A DNA stretch of 64,000 bases. It comes from JBJYKD01 sp049310025 (GTDB lineage Bacteria; Bacillota; Thermosediminibacteria; Thermosediminibacterales; Tepidanaerobacteraceae). Positions 8,583 to 16,891 of the stretch are shown piece after piece; the first letter of the stretch is position 1; every line of letters begins with the position of its first letter. A program made the translations under genes and the position numbers. The notes beneath the pieces were generated by a model. That model had not been told where the DNA came from. It ran no database searches and was given only the letters and a program-made list of their open reading frames with translations. Location: the NCBI RefSeq assembly GCF_049310025.1, contig NZ_JBJYKD010000010.1, positions 44,416 through 108,415 of the forward strand. Reading direction: 5' to 3'.

Positions 8583-8865
8583 TTCAGCATAAAAAAGCCG
8601 ACTCCGGTGGCGGGGCCGGCCTGGCACCTCACCTTCCAGCCGGATGTTCTAAGGCCGCGCCTCATAGCTCCGCAGGGCTTGAGCCGGCAGTTCCACCTCC
8701 TGGCTCAATGCCGGCCGGAGTATTTCTGCTTGCCTCCCCTGACGGGTAGCCGCAGAAGGCGGGTATTGTGGCGAGCCAAGAAGCTCTTTGAATTCGGTCC
8801 ATGGTATCCTCGGCCGCCACGAACCAGCATCGATGCGTTTTCACGCTGAAATCAATTATATTATA
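8583..8865 (-). ncRNA. structured leader RNA or small RNA with promoter and terminator, upstream of DUF72
   Basis: A -10 TATAAT (8860-8865, minus strand) predicts a transcript starting near 8853. It could fold into several stems: GTGGCG...CGCCAC extended by GCCGAGG/TCTTGGC, TTCTGC...GCAGAA, and TTGAGCC...GGCTCAA. It ends in a GC-rich hairpin (GCCGGCCCC...GGAGTCGGC) followed by TTTTTT at ~8583-8612. The 5' GTGGCGG can pair either with the internal CGCCAC or with CCGCCAC inside the terminator, which suggests an anti-terminator switch. It matches no riboswitch class I recognise. The 5' ~50 nt belong to a dispersed repeat (see 11805-11856 and 40741-40796). Confidence 0.5.
8806..8856 (+). repeat. 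dispersed repeat, copy A
   Basis: Plus strand shares CACGAACC, CATCGA and CTGAAATCA, in order, with the minus strand of the copy at 40741-40796; I judge about four in five positions alike over ~50 nt by eye. It forms the antisense of the 5' end of the DUF72 leader RNA. Confidence 0.6.
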
Positions 8866-8914
8866 CCGATACGATGGCCACTTTTACAGTTTTTTGTGCT
8901 GTGCAATTTTAGGA

Positions 8915-8942
8915 CAAAAAAAGCGGGCTAACCCGCTTTTTT
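8915..8942 (-). terminator. intrinsic terminator of the stress-protein gene (bidirectional)
   Basis: AAGCGGG-CTA-ACCCGCTT flanked by A and T runs; works on both strands. It closes the minus-strand gene ending at 9018. Confidence 0.85.
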
Positions 8943-9017
8943 AAATGCCATTACATTAAAATTTGCACCGAGAAATTTCAGGCAATTGAAATGCAGACCG
9001 TTTAAAGCAAAGCGCTT

Positions 9018-9512
9018 CTAATGGGTTTCCACATCTCTGGCGCCGTTTTTTCTCATTATGTCTGCGGCGGTATTTACCTTTTGATCATGGGCTCTTACGG
9101 CCGCCAGCATTTTTCCCTTCTTAACTTCTCCCTCATAGTACCTGCCCCGCTCTTCGGGAATTCCCCAGTCAATAAGGCCTCCCGCTATTCCGCCGGTGGC
9201 CGCTCCGGAAAGCAACCCCGCTATGGGGCCGGCCGCAATAATGGGCCCAAGCCCTGGTACCGCCAGTGCTCCAGCCCCCAGCGCCAGGCCAGCCAGGCCT
9301 CCCAGAACCCCGCCGGTGGTGGTGCCGTCGGCCACGGTCCCCATCCCAAGAACATCGCCGCCTTCATCGCCATTGCCGTTATTACCGTCTCCCCGGCCTC
9401 CTTTTGCCACGATGGATATTTCATTGATGTCAAAGCCCGAATTGCGCATCTCCGATACGGCTTTCTCGGCCTGTTCCCTGCTGTCGAACACTCCGATTAC
9501 TGTTTTGGCCAT
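9018..9512 (-). CDS. general stress protein 17M-like membrane-associated protein
   Basis: A 164-residue protein starting VIGVFDSREQAEKAVSEM, the ferredoxin-like fold seen in general-stress YflT/17M and DUF1269-type proteins, with a Gly/Ala-rich hydrophobic centre (GGVLGGLAGLALGAGALAVPGLGPI) that resembles a glycine-zipper segment, and a second alpha/beta part (GEVKKGKMLAAVRAHD) at the end. Residues ~38-55 are a Gly/Asn/Asp-rich linker. AGGAGGAAT precedes the ATG. It is divergent from the Gln-rich gene at 9646. Function is unknown beyond stress association in relatives. Confidence 0.75.
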   Translation of the reverse strand: MAKTVIGVFDSREQAEKAVSEMRNSGFDINEISIVAKGGRGDGNNGNGDEGGDVLGMGTVADGTTTGGVLGGLAGLALGAGALAVPGLGPIIAAGPIAGLLSGAATGGIAGGLIDWGIPEERGRYYEGEVKKGKMLAAVRAHDQKVNTAADIMRKNGARDVETH

Positions 9513-9645
9513 TTTTGTTATTCCTCCTCCAGATAAATTTTATCAATGTTATTTTATCCTCTTTTCCGCAGGCTATTCCGCGTATTGAAGGTTTAAAAAA
9601 AGGAGATATTAAAAAAAGAAATACTGAAGTGGAGGAGGAAAAAAA

Positions 9646-10236
9646 GTGGCCGACAAGAACGATATAACCCAGAAGAGCAAAGCCGACAAAACAATGAGCG
9701 AAATTAGCGAAAGGCTTGGAACCGAAACGGTAAACCAGATCCAGGAAATTGTGAATCAGCAGCGGGGGCAAAACAACATTCAATACCAGAATGCTCAGCA
9801 CCAGCAATTTGCAAAAGAAGTGGAAAGCCTGGTTAACTCCGCCCGTGAACAGCAGATGGCCTCGGAGCAGCAGATCCAGAGCACTCTCAACCAGGCTTCC
9901 ACCAGCCTGATGGACGCCCGGCGCCTGGAAAATCTGTACAGCAGCGCTCAACAGCTGCAGCAGGCGGCCCAGCTCGGAATTTCCAACCTGCAGATGAATG
10001 CGAAACAGTACAGGCAAACCATAGAGCAGATGGAAAAACAGTGTCACGAGCAGCAGGTGGCCATGGACATGCAGGTGGTGCAATCCATGCAGCAGGCCAT
10101 TTCCGCCATGGCCCAGGCTCAAAGCGCTCTCCTGCAGAGCCAGGCCATCAACAAGATGTTCGATTCCATAACAAAGTGCCAGGACAGCCTTATACAGATA
10201 GAGCAGATGAGCAAAACCCCAACAACCACCATGTGA
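9646..10236 (+). CDS. Gln-rich coiled-coil protein of unknown function
   Basis: A 196-residue soluble protein, very rich in Gln, Ala, Ser and Met and predicted almost wholly helical/coiled coil (EQQMASEQQIQSTLNQAS, SAQQLQQAAQL). No signal peptide or membrane segment. Start is GTG, 7 nt after GGAGGAGG. Two Cys sit in the second half (EKQCHEQQ, TKCQDS). It is convergent with the FG-GAP/SPOCS gene and divergent from a stress protein; a spore-coat or storage/structural role is a guess from composition and neighbour only. Confidence 0.75.
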   Translation: MADKNDITQKSKADKTMSEISERLGTETVNQIQEIVNQQRGQNNIQYQNAQHQQFAKEVESLVNSAREQQMASEQQIQSTLNQASTSLMDARRLENLYSSAQQLQQAAQLGISNLQMNAKQYRQTIEQMEKQCHEQQVAMDMQVVQSMQQAISAMAQAQSALLQSQAINKMFDSITKCQDSLIQIEQMSKTPTTTM

Positions 10237-10245
10237 AAAGTAAAG

Positions 10246-10273
10246 GGTATGGCCGCTTTCAAGCGGCCATACC
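10246..10273. terminator. shared hairpin between convergent genes
   Basis: A near-perfect 13-bp inverted repeat (GGTATGGCCGCTT/AAGCGGCCATACC) with only two bases between the arms sits between the stops of two convergent genes. No U-tract on either side. Confidence 0.55.
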
Positions 10274-10291
10274 GCGGGCTTGCCGGAACAT

Positions 10292-11719
10292 TCAATCGTC
10301 CCAGTGGGGTTTTATCAGCTTAACTATCATCTCAAACAATACGGTGATTTTTATCCTTCTGGGGCTTATCACATCCACGTTTATATGCTCCACTTTGAAA
10401 AACACCAGCGCCTCCAGGCCCGGGTCTGCACCATACAGATGGACAAACTCCAGAAACGGGAACCCGGCCTCAAAAAAGTGGACAGGTTGCGAAGGCAGGG
10501 CGGCCACATACAAAATTTTTGCCGTCACTTCTCCGCCGACAATCACCTTATCCCACAGAACTTTGACCTCATCTATGGAAAACCTGGCTGAAGCTTCAAT
10601 TCCCCTGGCCGCATCGGGCTTTCCGGGAGGAATCTCCACCGTATCCTGGATGATGGCCTGAATTTTGCCAACCCACAGTTTGCCCCGCTGCAAGTCCCTC
10701 CTGGCTTCCATAACGTAAATATAGCCGTAAACCGTACCTATGACGATTTCTCCAAGACCTCTCTGGTTCAACTCCCCGGCGGCGACGCATATAACACCGT
10801 TGGGGATGGTATGATTCCATTCCAGGGCCAGGGTCTTACCGCGCCTGCCAAAAATTTGGACAGAACTTATGCCTACTATCACCAGCTCGTTTTGCCCGTC
10901 ACCGTCTATATCAAACACCGCAGTATCCCGCGGGTCCTGACCTAAATCGTGGCTTTCCCACATGACATCGTATGCGCCTCCCCTGTGGCAGAGGACCTGC
11001 ACCCTGCGGTCTTTGCAGTCAAAGATCACTTCGGTCCTGCCGTCCCCATCAAGGTCCGCCGCCGTTAGAAAGGCCCTGCCGCCCCCTGTGACGCCACCAC
11101 CCCATTTTTCCATCCTTTTGCCGCCCATAAAACTCATTATGTGAATCGCACCGCCTCCGTATCCGGCTTCCCTCACCACCACTTCCAGATGACCATCCCC
11201 GTCGGTATCGCCTGTGGCTACACAGAATACCGGATTTCTGAACAATTCCGATTTTACAAAAACCAATTTTCCATCAAAGCGTAAGATGTAAATTCTTGCC
11301 CTGCCTTTTACCGCCGCAACTATTTCCGGTCTTCCGTCGCCGTCAATATCCCCAACCGCCAGGGAAATAACTCCGCCTTCCACCGATGTGGATTCGGCTA
11401 TCCTGATGAGTTCCTTCCCCCTCATCTTGTATATGAATATGCCCCTGTCGCTGCCTATTATTATCTCGTCTTTACCGTCCCGATCTATATCGCAAACCTT
11501 TATACAGCGCGTGTCTTCACTCCCCAGTGAAACCCGGGCCATTTCATGGTAGGCTTTCCCAGAAAATCTAAAAACATAAAGATTAGAATTACCCGAAACG
11601 GCGGAGGACGTGCCTGCCACAATATTTACTGAGCCGTCGCCGTTTACGTCCCCGAGAGCAACCCTTGTTTCCTGGCCGAGGTCTTTACTTGCCCATTGCA
11701 GTTGATAAGTCTGCCTCAT
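10292..11719 (-). CDS. FG-GAP beta-propeller fused to a SPOCS (DUF3794) domain
   Basis: A 475-residue protein without a signal peptide. Residues ~15-350 are FG-GAP/VCBS propeller blades, each with an EF-like calcium loop: GDVNGDGS, CDIDRDGK, GDIDGDGR, GDTDGDGH, ADLDGDGR, FDIDGDGQ. Residues ~370-470 look like one SPOCS/DUF3794 module (FSIDEVKVLWDKVIVGGEV, ILYVAALPSQPVHFFEAG, PFLEFVHL), a domain known from spore-morphogenesis proteins. GGAGGGGGG precedes the ATG. The combination suggests a calcium-bound, spore- or forespore-associated scaffold; cargo and partner are unknown. The missing export signal is unusual for FG-GAP proteins. Confidence 0.75.
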   Translation of the reverse strand: MRQTYQLQWASKDLGQETRVALGDVNGDGSVNIVAGTSSAVSGNSNLYVFRFSGKAYHEMARVSLGSEDTRCIKVCDIDRDGKDEIIIGSDRGIFIYKMRGKELIRIAESTSVEGGVISLAVGDIDGDGRPEIVAAVKGRARIYILRFDGKLVFVKSELFRNPVFCVATGDTDGDGHLEVVVREAGYGGGAIHIMSFMGGKRMEKWGGGVTGGGRAFLTAADLDGDGRTEVIFDCKDRRVQVLCHRGGAYDVMWESHDLGQDPRDTAVFDIDGDGQNELVIVGISSVQIFGRRGKTLALEWNHTIPNGVICVAAGELNQRGLGEIVIGTVYGYIYVMEARRDLQRGKLWVGKIQAIIQDTVEIPPGKPDAARGIEASARFSIDEVKVLWDKVIVGGEVTAKILYVAALPSQPVHFFEAGFPFLEFVHLYGADPGLEALVFFKVEHINVDVISPRRIKITVLFEMIVKLIKPHWDD

Positions 11720-11804
11720 TTGCCCCCCTCCTCGAAAATCCTCTTCTTTGTCTTTATATATATTATTCAGGAGCAGAGGCGAAGGACAGTATCAACAGCT
11801 TAAT

Positions 11805-11856
11805 TTTAGTGCAGAAGCGCATAGCCGGCGGTTCGTGACGGCCAAAGGCGCAGTAG
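11805..11856 (-). repeat. dispersed repeat, copy B
   Basis: Contains GGCGGTTCGTGACGGCC (plus strand from 11827), identical in copy C, followed by AAGGC with one intervening difference. It lies between the aspartokinase stop and the FG-GAP gene and can fold as GCGC/GCCG...CGGC/GCGC. Confidence 0.7.
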
Positions 11857-11883
11857 AAAAAGCGACTTCGCTAAAAATAAACT

Positions 11884-13086
11884 TTATACAGCCTCCCTTT
11901 TCCCTTCGATAAAGAAAACGTTATATGCCGCTCTTACCGCCTCGTAAGAAAACTCTCGCGGTACAGCCACAAAAAATTGATTTTGCAGATTCCCGGAAGC
12001 CTCCGCGGGAATTTTTATAGAAGAGAGCATAGATTTAATTCGCCGGGCTATGGCACCGGCGTTAACAACGGTACCGTTTTCATTAAAAACTACGGTTAAC
12101 CTGGACAGATTTTCTTTGAGTTCGATGTCCGCTTTTAGCATACCGGCAAGATCTACGGCCAACGTTTTTTTGTCTTCAAGCATTAACAGCCCCGCCGCCC
12201 TGTCATCGCCTTGAAGAGCGACGGGCTGACCCAGGCCTTCAATCCTTTTGGTCTCTTCCGCGGAAAATCCCTCATCCCTGCGGAAAAGCGCCAGCGCCAG
12301 GCCTTCCTGCAGGGCTATACCCGATACAGGCAAACTGCTTTCGCCGTCACACAACAGGGTCCCTTCCCCGCTTTCGAAAGTGGATTTTATCCTGACGGGT
12401 ATGTTAAAATCCATTGCGGCTTTAACCGCCCTGGGATGGATTACCTTCGCCCCGTTTTCCGAAAGGGCCAGCATTTCTTTAAAGGAAATTTGCGAGATGT
12501 AAGGAGCTTCCGGCACAATGCACGGGTCGGCAACCGCCACTCCAGGCACGTCGGTGTATATTTCCACCAGGTCGGCTTTTAAATACCCTCCCAGCACTAC
12601 AGCCGTGGTATCGCTTCCGCCGCGGCCCAGAGTGGTTATCTCCCCCTTTTCAGTCTGACCCTGGAAACCAGCCACAACCACCACTTTGCCTTCCTTAAGT
12701 TTCCCCATTATGGGTGCCGGGTCCACCCTTATGACATCGGCATTGCCGAAATCGCCGCTGGTAAAAATCCCCGCCTGGAAACCCGTCATGGCCTCGGCCG
12801 GAATCCCTTTTGATTCTATGTAAGAGGCCATGACCGCGGCGGATATGATTTCTCCGCATGCCATAATAAGGTCTTTTTTACGCGGGCAAACACTTCCTCC
12901 ATGAAGTTTTAAAAGCTCTATCAATGTGTCTGTGGCATAGGGATCCCCCTTTCGGCCCATGGCCGAGACCACAACCACCACATCATTGCCCGCTCTTTTT
13001 GCCGAAAGGATGTAATTCAGGGCCGCTTTCCTGCCGGCGGCGGTTTTTAACGATGTTCCCCCGAATTTTTGAACTATGAGCCCCAT
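11884..13086 (-). CDS. aspartate kinase
   Basis: A 400-residue monofunctional aspartokinase, first step of Lys/Thr/Met synthesis. Kinase motifs: KFGGTSL at the start, VVVSAMGRKGDPYATD, TLGRGGSDTTAVVLG and EIYTDVPGV; two ACT regulatory domains fill ~265-400. Start is ATG at 13086 (GLIVQKFGG) after GGGAGGG; longer frames add an unlikely tail. It follows the aroA terminator and has a separate -10 (TATAAT, 13190-13195), so it is probably its own unit. Which amino acid inhibits it cannot be read here. Confidence 0.95.
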   Translation of the reverse strand: MGLIVQKFGGTSLKTAAGRKAALNYILSAKRAGNDVVVVVSAMGRKGDPYATDTLIELLKLHGGSVCPRKKDLIMACGEIISAAVMASYIESKGIPAEAMTGFQAGIFTSGDFGNADVIRVDPAPIMGKLKEGKVVVVAGFQGQTEKGEITTLGRGGSDTTAVVLGGYLKADLVEIYTDVPGVAVADPCIVPEAPYISQISFKEMLALSENGAKVIHPRAVKAAMDFNIPVRIKSTFESGEGTLLCDGESSLPVSGIALQEGLALALFRRDEGFSAEETKRIEGLGQPVALQGDDRAAGLLMLEDKKTLAVDLAGMLKADIELKENLSRLTVVFNENGTVVNAGAIARRIKSMLSSIKIPAEASGNLQNQFFVAVPREFSYEAVRAAYNVFFIEGKREAV

Positions 13087-13392
13087 AGCTTTCCCTCCCC
13101 TGAAGACATTTAGCGTTAACAAGAATACATCGCCCGGTCTATGTCCTTGTACCGTGAACATATGTAGTCATTTAGAGAACATTTAGCATATTATATTCGG
13201 CGTAAATTTAAAAAATCCTTCTTTTGCAAAAATTTTACTCTTCCGAATATTTCTTTTGCCTTGTCCGGTGTCTTTCGGTGCCAGCAGTCTTTCGAGGAAG
13301 AAAGGCAAGGGAGCAACGATTTCTGGCATGACTTCCGGCTCCCGGTATGCCACCGGCAGCCGGAATTTAAAGTTTTCACTGCCGGAGCGCAT
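13087..13392 (-). other. leader region upstream of aspartokinase
   Basis: Between the aroA terminator and aspartokinase are ~300 bp. Small frames (to 94 codons) lack ribosome sites and known domains. A TATAAT at 13190-13195 (minus) predicts a ~100-nt untranslated leader. Farther upstream TGGCAT/ATGCCA enclosing CCGG/CCGG could fold, but none of the lysine-riboswitch conserved elements are visible. Confidence 0.35.
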
Positions 13393-13420
13393 AAAAAAAG
13401 GCACAGCAAATGCTGTACCT
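13393..13420 (-). terminator. terminator of the pheA-aroF-tyrA-aroA operon
   Basis: On the minus strand GGTACAGCA-TT-TGCTGTGCC is followed by seven T. It lies ~90 nt after the aroA stop. Confidence 0.85.
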
Positions 13421-13508
13421 TTAAAAGTCTATTACCATGCATAGAGAGCCAAAGCACACACTTTAAAGCCTCCATAAGAATGTTTTTTTCAGCACGGCGC
13501 AGGAACCG

Positions 13509-14873
13509 TCACCGTGACAGATTCTCGAGGGTGTCAAAGAAACCGGGATAAGATATGTTCACACAGCCGGCGTCTTCGATGCAGGTTTCTCCTTCGGCCC
13601 CGGCCCCGGCCACAGCCAGCGCCATGGCCACCCGGTGGTCGCCGAAGCTCCTGACGCGGTTACCTCTCAGCCTGCAGGGGCCAAATATTTCCATGCCGTC
13701 CCGGGTTTCTTTTATGCGGGCGCCGAGTCTCGAGAGGCCCTCCACCATGGCCGCTATCCTGTTGCTCTCTTTTACTCTCAACTCTTGCGCGTCCTTTATA
13801 ACCGTTACGCCTTCGGCAAAGGCCGCTGCCACGGCCAGGACCGGGATTTCGTCGATAAGCCTGGGAATGATTTCGCCCTCCACGGTTATGCCGGAGAGCC
13901 CGCCGCTTTTCACATGTATGTCAGCCACCGGTTCCCCGTTTCTTTCGAACATGCCCGTGACCTGAATATCGGCTCCCATCCGCCGCAGAGCTTCGATTAT
14001 GCCGCTGCGGGTGGGATTTATCCCCACGTTTTTAATGAGCACATCCGACCCCGGCAGAATACAGGCCCCTGCTATGAAAAAGGCCGCCGAGGAGATGTCG
14101 CCGGGTACGGATATTTGCCGGGGTGTGAGCTTTTCCACCGGGTTAAGCCTAATGACATTGTCATGCCAGACAATATCCGCACCGAAGGCTTTCAACATGA
14201 TTTCCGTGTGGTCCCGGGATTTTTGCGGCTCTTCTATGACCGTCTCCCCACTGGCATAAAGGCCCGCCAGTAGAATGGCGGATTTTACCTGGGCGCTGGC
14301 CACCGGGAGTTTATAGCGGATGGCTTTAAGTTGGGCGCCATGTATTTTTAGAGGAGCTCTGTTTCCCCCATCGGCTCCCTGAATTTTTGCCCCCATAAGC
14401 CTCAGAGGCTCCGTCACCCGGCCCATTGGCCTTTTTTGTATTGACTCGTCGCCGGTGATTTCCGCTTCAAAATTCTGCCCCGCCAGGATCCCCGATAAAA
14501 GTCTTATGGTGGTCCCCGAATTACCCACGTAAAGGGGAGCGTCGGGTTTTTTCAGGCCGCGAAGGCCCCTGCCAAAAACCGTCACTTTTATACCAGAGGT
14601 GTTTGACAGAGATTTGCCGTATTTCGCCGTTTTGCAGGGGCGGGACATATTCCCTGCAGGGGGGGATGGGTTGCGGGATATATGTATCTCGATCCCCATT
14701 TTCTTAAAGCAGTTTATGGTGGAAAGGCAGTCTTCCGCCATAAGGAAACCGTCTATTTGTGTAACACCTTCGGCAATAGCACCGAGCATTATAGAGCGGT
14801 GGGAAATGGACTTATCCCCGGGTACAAAAATCTCTCCCCTCAGGCTCACAGGACCCCTGATTATTCTATTCAA
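13509..14873 (-). CDS. aroA: 3-phosphoshikimate 1-carboxyvinyltransferase (EPSP synthase) with an internal insert
   Basis: A 454-residue EPSP synthase that joins PEP to shikimate-3-phosphate. Seen: PGDKSISHRSIMLGAIAEG, LYVGNSGTTIRLLSGILAG, SAQVKSAILLAGLYA, GDISSAAFFIAGA, LRVKESNRIAAMVEGL and GDHRVAMALAVAG. It is ~25-30 residues longer than usual because of a Pro/Ser/Lys-rich stretch at ~66-94 between MGIEIHI and IKVTVFG, where relatives have a short loop. The insert DNA holds a TGCAGGG/CCCTGCA inverted repeat. It follows tyrA by 2 nt in the T-box-led aromatic operon. Confidence 0.95.
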   Translation of the reverse strand: MNRIIRGPVSLRGEIFVPGDKSISHRSIMLGAIAEGVTQIDGFLMAEDCLSTINCFKKMGIEIHISRNPSPPAGNMSRPCKTAKYGKSLSNTSGIKVTVFGRGLRGLKKPDAPLYVGNSGTTIRLLSGILAGQNFEAEITGDESIQKRPMGRVTEPLRLMGAKIQGADGGNRAPLKIHGAQLKAIRYKLPVASAQVKSAILLAGLYASGETVIEEPQKSRDHTEIMLKAFGADIVWHDNVIRLNPVEKLTPRQISVPGDISSAAFFIAGACILPGSDVLIKNVGINPTRSGIIEALRRMGADIQVTGMFERNGEPVADIHVKSGGLSGITVEGEIIPRLIDEIPVLAVAAAFAEGVTVIKDAQELRVKESNRIAAMVEGLSRLGARIKETRDGMEIFGPCRLRGNRVRSFGDHRVAMALAVAGAGAEGETCIEDAGCVNISYPGFFDTLENLSR

Positions 14874-14875
14874 AA

Positions 14876-15787
14876 CTACACCTCCATTCCAAGCGCAGCG
14901 CGGCGAGTCAGGTTGCAGGTATTATTCTTATACTCCCGTGCGGCATTGAAAAATTGCTCAATCCCGCGCTCATCGGAGTTTTCAATGGCGGTTTCGAGAA
15001 TCGAAAGTTCTTCTTTAAAGGCCGCAATGAGCGGCAGTATCCGGTCTTTGTTGGCAATCAGTATGTCACTCCACATCCGCGTGCCCGATGCCGCTATACG
15101 GGTGGTGTCCCTCCAGCCTCCGCCGGCCACATTTATGACATCGCCTCCCGGGTGAACCCTTTTCACGGTGTTCACGAGGGTTGTGGAAATCACCTGCGGC
15201 AAATGACTTACGGCTGCCACGGCCAGGTCGTGATCTTCCGGCGACATCAGAACGGGCCTGGCCCCCAGGTCTCTCACCAGCTGAACAAGGGTCCAGAGCT
15301 CTTCGGCCCCCGTGCTTGAAGTAGGTGTAATCACATAAGAAGCGCCCATAAACAGGTCAGGCCTGGACCACCTGTAGCCCGAGCGTTCCGAACCGGCCAT
15401 GGGATGGCCCCCAATAAAGGTCACCCCCGGCGCAAGAAACGGCTCCACCGCATCTATAACGCTCTTTTTCACGCTGCCGGTGTCGGTTAATATGGCTCCT
15501 TTTGGGATACAGTTCATTACCCTGCGAAGCACCGGAGCGATGTCGAAAACAGGCACGCAGAGAAATACGAGATTGACATCTTTCAGGGCCTGTTTGAGTT
15601 TTTCTTCATCTTTAATATCACGTATATTTCCGCTCGAGCCGTCTATCACACCGTCGTTTTTAGCCAGCGCCAGTGTCTCGTCATCCACGTCAAAACCCGT
15701 GACTTTAACGCCCATCTTATTAAAAGCTTTGGCCAGAGAACCCCCTATGAGCCCCAATCCCATCACGGCGACTTTTTTAATTTCCAT
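14876..15787 (-). CDS. tyrA: prephenate dehydrogenase
   Basis: A 303-residue TyrA; converts prephenate to 4-hydroxyphenylpyruvate with NAD(P). Rossmann start VAVMGLGLIGGSLAKAF, then CVPVFDIAPVL, LTDTGSVKKSV and the catalytic GGHPMAGSERSGY. No C-terminal ACT domain is seen. The ATG at 15787 is chosen, 10 nt after GGAGG; a TTG two codons upstream is too close to that site. The start overlaps the end of the DAHP synthase gene by 11 nt, which indicates translational coupling. Confidence 0.95.
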   Translation of the reverse strand: MEIKKVAVMGLGLIGGSLAKAFNKMGVKVTGFDVDDETLALAKNDGVIDGSSGNIRDIKDEEKLKQALKDVNLVFLCVPVFDIAPVLRRVMNCIPKGAILTDTGSVKKSVIDAVEPFLAPGVTFIGGHPMAGSERSGYRWSRPDLFMGASYVITPTSSTGAEELWTLVQLVRDLGARPVLMSPEDHDLAVAAVSHLPQVISTTLVNTVKRVHPGGDVINVAGGGWRDTTRIAASGTRMWSDILIANKDRILPLIAAFKEELSILETAIENSDERGIEQFFNAAREYKNNTCNLTRRAALGMEV

Positions 15788-16802
15788 CTGCAAAGCGCCT
15801 CCCGCTTACAGCCGCGACCTGGTTTATTTCTCTGCACAGAGCCATGAATTTTTCGGGGTTCAGGGATTGCGGCCCGTCGGAAAGGGCTTCTTTGGGGTTG
15901 GGGTGAACCTCCACTATCAGGCCGTCGGCGCCCACCGCCACGGCACCCCTGGCCAGAGGGCAAACCCAGCGCCAGTTGCCTGCGGCGTGGCTGGGGTCCA
16001 CAATTACCGGAAGATGGCTTAAGTGCTTTACAATGGGAACGGCACTTATATCCAGCGTATTTCTGGTCATGGTTTCAAAAGTCCTTATACCACGCTCACA
16101 GAGGATTACGTTGAAATTGCCTTCATTCATAATATATTCGGCGGCGTTTAGCCATTCTTCAATGGTGGCCGAAAGGCCCCGCTTGAGCATAACCGGCTTG
16201 CCGGTCTTCCCCACGGCCTTCAGAAGGGGAAAGTTCTGCATGTTCCTGGCGCCGATTTGAAGTATGTCCGCATATTCGGCCACAACGTCCACCGTATCGG
16301 TTCCCACCACTTCGGTGATCACGGGGAGGCCGGTCTTTTCCCGGGCTTCCGCCAGAAGCTTCAAGCCTTCTTCGCCCATCCCCTGGAAGGAATAGGGAGA
16401 GGTCCTGGGTTTGAAAGCCCCGCCCCGGAGTATTTTGGCGCCGCCCTTTTTGACGATTTCCGCAGTCTCCAGAAGCTGCTGCCGGCTCTCCACGGCACAG
16501 GGGCCGGCCATGAGGATTACCTCATCGCCTCCTATTTCCACATCCCCGACTTTTATCACCGTGCGTTCCGGATGGAATGTGCGGCTGGCCAGTTTGTACG
16601 GTTCCATTATGGGCACTATTTTTTCCACGCCGTCCATCAGTTCGATGGGCTTATCGGCAAGCTTCCTGCGGTCGCCGATAACCCCTATTATTGTAACATC
16701 GGTTCCATGTGATATATGAACCCCAAGTCCCGCATTTTTTACCACCTCACAGACATTTTCGATATTCTTTTGGGTTGCGTTTTTTTCCATTACTATAATC
16801 AA
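15777..16802 (-). CDS. aroF: 3-deoxy-7-phosphoheptulonate (DAHP) synthase, type I-beta
   Basis: A 341-residue DAHP synthase that condenses PEP and erythrose-4-phosphate. An N-terminal regulatory ferredoxin-like (FL) domain (~1-70) precedes the barrel with AGPCAVES, RGGAFKPRTSPYSFQG, GARNMQNF, LKRGLSATIEEWLNAAEYI and DPSHAAGNW. Start is TTG at 16802 giving (M)IIVMEKNATQ, the typical family opening, 8 nt after AGGAG; longer frames have no ribosome site. Second gene of the T-box operon, so Phe limitation should raise the pathway's first step too. Confidence 0.95.
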   Translation of the reverse strand: MIIVMEKNATQKNIENVCEVVKNAGLGVHISHGTDVTIIGVIGDRRKLADKPIELMDGVEKIVPIMEPYKLASRTFHPERTVIKVGDVEIGGDEVILMAGPCAVESRQQLLETAEIVKKGGAKILRGGAFKPRTSPYSFQGMGEEGLKLLAEAREKTGLPVITEVVGTDTVDVVAEYADILQIGARNMQNFPLLKAVGKTGKPVMLKRGLSATIEEWLNAAEYIMNEGNFNVILCERGIRTFETMTRNTLDISAVPIVKHLSHLPVIVDPSHAAGNWRWVCPLARGAVAVGADGLIVEVHPNPKEALSDGPQSLNPEKFMALCREINQVAAVSGRRFADGN

Positions 16803-16891
16803 GGGAATCGCTCCTCTCGAATCAATGTGGGCATGTAGATGACAACAGAAGAGCACCGGTTATGCCGGCGCCGGCGAACTTTTTCAATCAG

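Noticed and set aside
8583..8865. Cobalamin riboswitch for the DUF72 leader
   Set aside because: AGCCAGGAGG...CTGCC looks like part of a B12 box, but the GCCACTG and AGGGAA cores are missing and the box is interrupted.
8583..8865. SRP RNA, RNase P RNA, tmRNA or 6S RNA for the same segment
   Set aside because: Length fits some of them, but the SRP GGAAGG/AGCAGCC loop, RNase P GAGGAAAGTCC and tmRNA 3' end were not found.
13183..13475. 73- and 94-codon frames between aroA and aspartokinase
   Set aside because: They span the aroA terminator or the aspartokinase promoter and show no known domain.
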